From: Gemmatimonadota bacterium
Lineage (GTDB): Bacteria; Gemmatimonadota; Gemmatimonadetes; Gemmatimonadales; GWC2-71-9
Reading direction: 5' to 3'
DNA length: 64,000 nt
Assembly: GCA_003222085.1 (NCBI GenBank)
Contig: QHUK01000018.1
Coordinates: 46,014-110,013, forward strand
How positions within the stretch are numbered: the stretch's first letter is position 1; every line of letters starts with the position of its first letter. The translations under genes and the position numbers were made by a program. This document shows positions 58,984 to 64,000 of the stretch, one piece after another. Below the pieces are notes generated by a model, which saw only the letters and a list, made by a program, of their open reading frames with translations, made no database searches and was not told the DNA's origin.

Positions 58984-59015
58984 TGCGACCTCGCGCGCGA
59001 GCACGCAAGGTCGCA
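58984..59015. promoter_or_regulatory. Inverted repeat upstream of the oxidase operon, candidate operator
   Basis: TGCGACCT (58984-58991) and AGGTCGCA (59008-59015) form perfect 8-base half sites separated by 16 bases. A related TGTCGCAC lies at about 58964-58971. The site sits 50-85 bases upstream of the subunit II start, where a promoter is expected. No matching regulator is in the window. Confidence 0.4.
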
Positions 59016-59090
59016 TCAGGTTTCACCGCCGCAACCGCAGTAACGAAACTTCGTGTATAGATCACGACTGCGCGGCCGGACGGGTGAATG

Positions 59091-60794
59091 TTACCTCCCC
59101 GTCTTCGGCAGCCCGAAGACGAAGACCGTGTTGCCCAGTGGGAAGCTCAGCTGGAAGTTCCCGCCCGCGGCCACGGCGATGAACTGCTCGCCGTCAACCT
59201 CGAACACTGAGGGTGCGGCGTTCGCGCCCGCGCCACAGTTGAACTTCCACAGGACCGCCCCGGTCTTTGCGTCGTAGGCCTTGAACCAGCCGTTGCCCTC
59301 GCCGGTGAACACCAGCCCACCCGCCGTGGCAGTCGCACCGCCCATCATTGGCTGCTCGGTCTTCACCGACCAGGCGATCTTCCCGGTCTTCAGGTCAATC
59401 GCGTTGACGTTACCGTATTCGCCAGAGAAGTCGCCCTTGTCGTCCGGGATTCGCAAGAAGGCGGAGCCCAGCCACACCCGACCCCTCTCCCACGGCGCAT
59501 AGTGGGTCTTGTAGTGCATCGGCTGATGCAGGCCGACCGTATACGCGTAGGCGAGGCCCGGGTTCACGGCGATCGGGGACCACTCCGAGCCACCGTTAGC
59601 GCCCGGGAGCATGAACGTCCCCTCGGGAGTCGGGAGCGCGAACATGTTTTGCTGCGGGACGAACGCGTCCGACTTCCGGATCAGCTTCCCGGTCGCTGCG
59701 TCGAGGACGTAGACCCAGCCCGTCTTGCCGGCGTGGACCACGGCCTTCTTGCCGCCGACCATGACGATCACGGGGGGGCTCACAGCGTCCAAGTCCCACA
59801 CGTCGTGCGGCACGGTCTGATAGCCCCACTTGAACTTGCCGGTGTTCACGTCGATGGCCACGATGCCATCGGTCCAGCGGTTGTCACCCGGGCGGACCGA
59901 GCCGTCTAGGTCGGGCGATGGGTTGCCAACCGCGACGTACAGCGTCTTCGTAGCGTCGTCATAGGCCGGCGTCATCCACACGCCGCCGCCGCCATTCTGC
60001 CAGGCGTCAGCGTACTTGGCCGAGTCGGTTTTCTCCTTCGCGATGTCCCGATGGAGGTCGTTACCCTCCGGCGTGGTCTTGGCCCACGTGCCCCACCAGC
60101 CGCCATCCTCCGGCGAGGGGATTGAATACCACGTCCAAGCGAGCGCGCCCGTCGCGCCGTTGAAGGCCTTCACCCAGCCGCGAATTCCGTACTCTCCCCC
60201 AGACGTCCCGGCGATGACTTTGTCGCCAATCGCGAGCGGAGCCATGGTGAAGGTGTAACCGGCCGCGGGGTCACCGACCTGCACGGCCCACTTCTCCTCG
60301 CCGGTCTGTTGATCGAGCGCGATCATTTGGCCGTCCAGCGTCGCGACATAGACCATGCCGTTCGCCACCGCCACGCCGCGGTTGTTGTAGCCGCAGCATG
60401 CGGTGCTGACCGGTCCGGTCTTGTGCACGTGTTCCCACAGCATCTTCTGCGACCGCAGATCGAACGCCCGCACGATGTTGTTGGGCTTCACAGGCGATGT
60501 GATGTACATGATGCCGTTGACGACAACCGGGGTGGTCTCGAAACTGCCGAGTGTGCTCGAACCATGCGTGTAGATCGCCCGCGGAACAAGGCGCGTCACG
60601 TTGGTCGTGTTGATCTGCTTGAGGGGAGAGAACCGGTTGTTCCAATAGTTGCCGCCATACATCAGCCAGTTGCCGCTCCCCGCAGCGTTGCGCAACATGT
60701 CGTTCGTCACGACGGTGTGCGACTGCGCACACAGCGGTACCGCGATCAGCGACGCGACCACCGCAATCGCGGAGCATCGAGTCCAATGCGTCAT
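59091..60794 (-). CDS. Secreted PQQ-dependent dehydrogenase (alcohol dehydrogenase-like, quinoprotein)
   Basis: A 567-residue periplasmic beta-propeller enzyme. Signal peptide MTHWTRCSAIAVVASLIAVP; then propeller blades with W-motif repeats such as AFDLRSQKMLWEH and ALDQQTGEEKWAVQ. The vicinal Cys pair of PQQ dehydrogenases is in STACCGYNNRG. A candidate catalytic Asp region is PHDVWDLDAVSPP, and WTDGIVAIDVNTGKFKWGYQ is typical. No C-terminal cytochrome c domain, so it needs a separate electron acceptor; the adjacent oxidase is a candidate sink. A GGAGG lies before ATG 60794. PQQ biosynthesis genes are not in the window. Confidence 0.92.
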   Translation of the reverse strand: MTHWTRCSAIAVVASLIAVPLCAQSHTVVTNDMLRNAAGSGNWLMYGGNYWNNRFSPLKQINTTNVTRLVPRAIYTHGSSTLGSFETTPVVVNGIMYITSPVKPNNIVRAFDLRSQKMLWEHVHKTGPVSTACCGYNNRGVAVANGMVYVATLDGQMIALDQQTGEEKWAVQVGDPAAGYTFTMAPLAIGDKVIAGTSGGEYGIRGWVKAFNGATGALAWTWYSIPSPEDGGWWGTWAKTTPEGNDLHRDIAKEKTDSAKYADAWQNGGGGVWMTPAYDDATKTLYVAVGNPSPDLDGSVRPGDNRWTDGIVAIDVNTGKFKWGYQTVPHDVWDLDAVSPPVIVMVGGKKAVVHAGKTGWVYVLDAATGKLIRKSDAFVPQQNMFALPTPEGTFMLPGANGGSEWSPIAVNPGLAYAYTVGLHQPMHYKTHYAPWERGRVWLGSAFLRIPDDKGDFSGEYGNVNAIDLKTGKIAWSVKTEQPMMGGATATAGGLVFTGEGNGWFKAYDAKTGAVLWKFNCGAGANAAPSVFEVDGEQFIAVAAGGNFQLSFPLGNTVFVFGLPKTGR

Positions 60795-61115
60795 ACCCAC
60801 CTCCGTTGAAGGTTGAGCGTTACTCTCTCGCACGCTCCGGTCGCGGCCTTTTACTTGCGACAGGTCTGGCGTGTCAATTGATTAGACGAATGGTGGCGCG
60901 GTGCGCGACGCGGGCCAATGGCTCGTTCGTACCATCAACGTCAACATCCATCACGTGGGACCAGGGGGCTTAGTCTCGAGACGTACACTAGCGCCGCGTG
61001 GTACGGCGTGTCAGGACTAAGTGCATAGTTGCAGGCGGCGGGGCCAAGCGTGCGTTCGTACCATCAGCGTCAATACCCATCAGTCGGAGGCGTGCCGGGG
61101 CCTCCGTAGGCTCCA
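60795..61115. other. Intergenic region with two diverged copies of a 46-base repeat
   Basis: Apart from the PQQ dehydrogenase promoter, this 320-base gap holds two related segments, 60912-60957 and 61041-61087, sharing GGGCCAA, CGTTCGTACCATCA and CGTCAA blocks in the same order. About three quarters of the positions agree. No gene is apparent. Confidence 0.5.
60848..60877 (-). promoter_or_regulatory. Candidate promoter of the PQQ dehydrogenase
   Basis: On the minus strand a consensus -35 TTGACA (60872-60877) is followed after 18 bases by TAAAAG (60848-60853), a weak -10. A transcript would start near 60841, about 47 bases before the ATG. Confidence 0.45.
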
Positions 61116-61695
61116 CTAGGTCTTGAGCATCGAGATGCCCGCTCGAGACGGCGACGCTTCCGGCGGATACGTGATTAGCAGGCCGCTGACCCTGGCGAAG
61201 GGGGTCAGCGCGTGTACCTGGCGACGCGTTGCGCTGACGATTTCCTCGGCGCGCAGACCGTGCACCAGCAACGCGTCGGCGATCAGTGAGCGATGGCAGC
61301 GCCATGGCAGGGCCTCGGCGCACATCAGCACAATCCGCTCGCGTGTGGCCCGTGCGACGAGCCCCGCTAGGTTATCCGCGAACTCGGAGGTCTGCATGTA
61401 GTCGGCGTACCCGCGGAAGGAAACATTGCGCCATCCCGTATTCGCGGACCCCGGATGTGTGCGGCGGAATCCTCCCAGGCCCGCAAGGTGTTCATAGCCG
61501 ATGCCAGTGGCCACGAGCGCGGTCGCCAGAGTATCGCGGTTGAACTGCGGGTTGTGGCGAGAGCGTGGCACGGTGCGCACGTCAATGAGCCGAGCCCACC
61601 GAGTGGGCCTTTAACAACGCAATGAACTCACCCAGTGGCCGTGTCGAGTGGCCCACAGTCAGGACAACGAGCTCGGAATCCACGGTCGCCGCCAT
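61116..61695 (-). pseudogene. DUF488 protein with a one-base frameshift
   Basis: The N-terminus (ATG 61695; LTVGHSTRPLGEFIALLKAHSVG) and the main body (RLIDVRTVPRSRHNPQFN to MLKT, ending at 61116) are both clearly DUF488, but they lie in different frames. Deleting one T near 61594 restores AHSVGRLIDVRTVP exactly. The downstream part alone, from GTG 61580, gives 154 residues and still has MCAEALPWRCHRSLIADAL, the conserved Cys/His region. DUF488 proteins are small, of unknown function, and often near DNA-repair genes. Either a real lesion or a sequencing error. Confidence 0.75.
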
Positions 61696-61711
61696 TCCAG
61701 TCCACTCTGGT

Positions 61712-62344
61712 TCAGCGCTCAACCAGCGCGTGAATTCGTGTGCGCAACACCGGGACGAGTTGCCGCTCGAACCAGGGATGATGCTTGAACCACGGCTGAT
61801 TGCGCGGTGATGGGTGAGGCAGCGGCAGGTAGTCCGGAGCGTACGTCGGCCAAGCTCTGACTGTCGCGGTCAGTGACGGCTTGCGGCGGCTGCCGAGAAA
61901 GTGACGCTGGGCATAATGCCCGATGAGTAGTTTCAGTTCAATTCGGGGCAGTCTGGCCAGCAGTTGGTCGAGCCATAGCGTCGCACATTCACGGCGCGGC
62001 GGCTTATCACCGCCGTTGCCCCGCCCTGGATAGCAGTATCCCATGGGAATGATCGCGATACGCGATTCGTCATAAAAGACGTGCCGGTCCACGCCCATCC
62101 ACTCACGCAGGCGTTCCCCGCTCGGGTCGTCCCACGGAACGCCGGTTTGGTGCACGCGCACCCCGGGCGCCTGTCCCACGACCAGGATGCGGGCCGTTGC
62201 GCCCGCACGCAGCACCGGCCGCGGGCCGAGCGGGAGATGAGCCTCGCACGCCCGGCAGCCACGCACCGCCGCCAGCAACGCGTCAAGGCTGGGATAGACA
62301 CTAGCATGGCCCCGCGATGGTGCGGTCGGCGAGCTCACGATCAT
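61712..62344 (-). CDS. Uracil-DNA glycosylase family protein
   Basis: A 210-residue protein of the uracil-DNA glycosylase superfamily. Motif 1 is VVGQAPGVRVHQTGVPWDDP (water-activating region) and motif 2 is LPLPHPSPRNQPWFKHHPWF (His plus DNA intercalation). A CRACEAHLP N-terminal Cys pair recalls the iron-sulfur-type family 4/5 enzymes, but only two such Cys are near each other, so an Fe-S cluster is uncertain. It removes uracil or deaminated bases. ATG 62344 overlaps the DUF2945 gene stop (ATGA), and the DUF488 gene follows. Confidence 0.85.
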   Translation of the reverse strand: MIVSSPTAPSRGHASVYPSLDALLAAVRGCRACEAHLPLGPRPVLRAGATARILVVGQAPGVRVHQTGVPWDDPSGERLREWMGVDRHVFYDESRIAIIPMGYCYPGRGNGGDKPPRRECATLWLDQLLARLPRIELKLLIGHYAQRHFLGSRRKPSLTATVRAWPTYAPDYLPLPHPSPRNQPWFKHHPWFERQLVPVLRTRIHALVER

Positions 62345-62553
62345 TTTGCCCTTTTCAACGCCGCACCCTTATGCATGGCGATGTGGTCGGTCTTGTCGCT
62401 CTGGATTTCATACTGTGGCTCATCCTTGCTCGCGTGGTGGATGTACCCTTTGTACTCAACATCTGTGGTGTGCACCTTGATGATCGTCCCCGTGACGTGT
62501 CCCGCCTCCGAGTTCCAGGTCACGTGATCGCCGACCTTGAATGTTCTCTTCAT
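62341..62553 (-). CDS. DUF2945 (HVA/TUDOR-like) small protein
   Basis: A 70-residue single-domain protein: FKVGDHVTWNSEAGHVTG, then GTIIKVHT and YEIQSDKTDHIAMHKGAALK. This is the complete DUF2945 (hypervirulence-associated TUDOR) pattern, a small SH3-like barrel with a conserved C-terminal HKxxALK. Function is unknown; members are common in stress-related gene clusters. The stop overlaps the glycosylase start, so they are coupled. ATG 62553. Confidence 0.9.
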   Translation of the reverse strand: MKRTFKVGDHVTWNSEAGHVTGTIIKVHTTDVEYKGYIHHASKDEPQYEIQSDKTDHIAMHKGAALKRAK

Positions 62554-62672
62554 GAGGGGTCGCCTCGGATTGTCCTCTCGAACTCAACGTCACGCAGGCC
62601 TTCAAGATCCCGCTGAACGATGGTCACTGTCACTTCCTGAATCGCGCCCCGGTCGCAGCCGCGGACCCTGCC

Positions 62673-62975
62673 TCAGGCCTCGACAAGCAGATTCCCTCCG
62701 TCGACTTGCACCAAGTGGGTACGCACGGGCTGTTTGGCTGGCCCGCGGAGCACAGCACCGGAGGTCACGTCAAACTGGCTGCCGTGGCAGCTGCACGTCA
62801 CCGTCGTGTCGTCCAGCGTGCCCTTCCCAAGGGAGCACCCCATGTGGGTACAGGTGTCATCGAAGGCGTACAGATGTCCGTCTACACTCGCCACGTTCAC
62901 CTTGGTTCCCGCGACGTCGAAAACACGCATCTGCCCGGCGACGACATCCTTCGAATGACCAAGTCGTACTAGCAT
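62673..62975 (-). CDS. Rieske-type [2Fe-2S] ferredoxin
   Basis: A 100-residue protein consisting of one Rieske domain. Cluster ligands are in CTHMGCSLGKG (Cys-x-His) and CSCHGSQFDV (Cys-x2-His). No transmembrane helix or oxygenase domain is attached, so it is a soluble electron carrier, of the type feeding ring-hydroxylating oxygenases or other reductases. The ATG at 62975 was preferred to a TTG four codons upstream. The partner is not evident; the cluster around it is otherwise repair and stress genes. Confidence 0.92.
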   Translation of the reverse strand: MLVRLGHSKDVVAGQMRVFDVAGTKVNVASVDGHLYAFDDTCTHMGCSLGKGTLDDTTVTCSCHGSQFDVTSGAVLRGPAKQPVRTHLVQVDGGNLLVEA

Positions 62976-63020
62976 GACTGACTCCAATTGTTCGTGTCGT
63001 GGAAACCGTCAACCCCATCC

Positions 63021-63055
63021 TTTGCGGCTTCCTATTTGTGGCTTCCCCATTTCCT
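63021..63055. repeat. Short tandem array (TTTGxGGCTTCC units)
   Basis: Two and a half units of about 14 bases: TTTGCGGCTTCCTA, TTTGTGGCTTCCCCA, TTTCCTG. It lies in the gap upstream of the Rieske gene. No inverted partner is seen nearby. Confidence 0.5.
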
Positions 63056-63122
63056 GCACCATCAGCGTGCATTCGCTCAGGTCGGCGAGGGGGCCTTGGA
63101 GAGTGCGATCCCCACCGCAGGC

Positions 63123-63470
63123 TCACAACCGCCGATCCAGGAACGCCTTCAGCGCGACGGCGCCGTTGCGCGCAACGTCGTGCGCGGCGTAGACGAAGGT
63201 GACCCGCCCGCGCCGGGCCGCCGCGAGGAGCGGCTGCCAGGCCGCGCGATGCGCGCGCAGTTCGGCGAAGTACCGCCGCCGGAACTCCGGCCACTTCTTC
63301 GGGTCGTGGCTGAACCACTTCCGCAGGTCCGCGCTCGGCGCGACGTCCTTGAGCCACCCATCGAGTTTTAGACGCGTCTTCCTGACGCCCCGCGGCCACA
63401 ATCGCTCCACTAGGAACCGCGCGCCATCGTGACCGTTGGCGGGTTGATATGCACGTTTGAGCTTGATCAT
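63123..63470 (-). CDS. DUF488 family protein, YeaO-like short form
   Basis: A 115-residue protein. FLVERLWPRGVRK, LDGWLKDVAPSADLRKWFSH and KWPEFRRRYFAEL are the YeaO/DUF488 short-family hallmarks, and the C-terminus has VTFVYAAHDVARNGAVALK. Unknown function. It is distinct from, and more compact than, the broken DUF488 gene 1.5 kb away. ATG 63470; it follows the redoxin gene by 16 bases and is probably cotranscribed with it. Confidence 0.9.
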   Translation of the reverse strand: MIKLKRAYQPANGHDGARFLVERLWPRGVRKTRLKLDGWLKDVAPSADLRKWFSHDPKKWPEFRRRYFAELRAHRAAWQPLLAAARRGRVTFVYAAHDVARNGAVALKAFLDRRL

Positions 63471-63486
63471 AGGATGCTCCTTTCAA

Positions 63487-63987
63487 CTACCTCGGCCACT
63501 CAGGCACGCCGCATTCGGGACACTGGATGTTGATGAACACGAGCCAGTCCAAAATCTCTTTCGCGCCGGGCAGTGCCGCGCCGTGCCCTGGCAGGTAGGC
63601 GGCGAAGATCTCGCGGAACCGATCGGTAACGAACACGGCGGGTGCAGGTCTTCCCGCAGCGTCAGTCGCGCCCACGTTGCGATGGATGTGCGCACCGTCG
63701 TCCACCAACACCGGAAACGTCCACCGGCCGCGCTGGGGAACTGCGGCGGGCTGCGATGTGACTGCCACGAGCACCTGCGCTGCTTCTAGGGCGAACTCCT
63801 CCCTCCGCACTACAAGTTCCTCCAGCAGCACAGCGACGGGGCTCTCGTCCATTTGGTCACCAGTGAAGACGACAACCAGATTGGTCCGCCCGCGATAGCT
63901 CTCCAATGAAACGGAGGAGCCGTCGATGGCCGGGAGCATGAATCCCGGAAGTGGCTCGCCGCGCCGGGCGACCGTCGGAATCGTCAT
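63487..63987 (-). CDS. Redoxin/AhpC-TSA-like protein
   Basis: A 166-residue thioredoxin-fold protein: GEPLPGFMLPAIDGSSVSLE at the start and FTGDQMDESPVAVLLEEL afterwards match peroxiredoxin/redoxin strands. The peroxidatic Cys expected after the first beta-alpha unit is absent (GDQMDESP instead of a PVC-type motif). The only Cys pair is at the C-terminus in IQCPECGVPEW. It is therefore probably not a classical peroxiredoxin. The gene start (ATG 63987) is 13 bases inside the window edge; upstream context is not visible. Confidence 0.75.
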   Translation of the reverse strand: MTIPTVARRGEPLPGFMLPAIDGSSVSLESYRGRTNLVVVFTGDQMDESPVAVLLEELVVRREEFALEAAQVLVAVTSQPAAVPQRGRWTFPVLVDDGAHIHRNVGATDAAGRPAPAVFVTDRFREIFAAYLPGHGAALPGAKEILDWLVFINIQCPECGVPEWPR

Positions 63988-64000
63988 AGGGCGGTCGGGA

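Overview
The window is GC-rich chromosomal DNA with dense, tightly packed genes and many GTG/TTG starts. It comes from a Gram-negative bacterium with an outer membrane: a SurA-type chaperone pair, a TonB-dependent receptor, an LPS heptosyltransferase and an outer-membrane porin are all present. The gene mix (FtsEX with an EnvC-like factor, ATP-dependent PEPCK, PP2C plus FHA proteins, a BatA/DUF58 pair, a carboxypeptidase-regulatory-domain TonB receptor) looks like a member of Gemmatimonadota or a neighbouring phylum, probably from soil. That placement is inference; no rRNA or other taxonomic marker is present.

Layout. 0-2 kb: a membrane protein, a single-domain response regulator and a haem-oxygenase-like diiron enzyme. 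2.36-5.44 kb: a roughly 3 kb, lower-GC insertion bounded by a perfect 44-bp direct repeat of the 3' part of tRNA-Ile(GAT). It carries a secreted beta-propeller protein, a small membrane protein and a frameshifted RNxxxH-type protein. 5.5-24 kb: housekeeping genes (typA, CDF exporter, CNNM/CorC protein, pdxA, two parvulin-type isomerases, mfd, BatA-like/DUF58 pair, DUF4384 protein, M28 peptidase, short rho). 24-34 kb: one long plus-strand run, lepA, heptosyltransferase II, ROK glucokinase, PfkB-like kinase, anti-sigma-type ATPase, STAS protein, trans-sulfuration enzyme, ftsE, ftsX and envC, mostly with 4-base GTGA overlaps. 34-45.6 kb: diguanylate cyclase, pcm, nfo, a metal-uptake locus (porin, binding protein, permease, TonB receptor) bracketed by two small Cys/His secreted proteins, and pckA. 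45.8-54.4 kb: HD phosphohydrolase, PP2C/FHA/flippase, uvrA, EamA transporter. 54.3-55 kb: a repeat-flanked four-helix-bundle gene and tRNA-Asn. 55-64 kb, all minus strand: trpS, ctaG, a two-subunit B-type haem-copper oxidase, a PQQ dehydrogenase, then a cluster of small stress/repair genes (DUF488, uracil-DNA glycosylase, DUF2945, Rieske protein, a second DUF488, a redoxin).

The most striking non-gene signal is a family of about a dozen short palindromes. Their arms are tandem arrays of a 7- to 13-base unit, and the unit differs from locus to locus. They lie between genes, supply start regions and stop codons to genes, and sit in frame inside pdxA and uvrA (a single-armed version in mfd). One array pair, at 54.33-54.90 kb, encloses a gene for a four-helix-bundle (23S intervening-sequence type) protein and may be the only copy here with a protein of its own. 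A second notable point is the haem-copper enzyme at 56.9-58.9 kb: asparagine stands where oxygen-reducing B-family enzymes carry the cross-linked tyrosine, so nitric oxide reduction should be considered.
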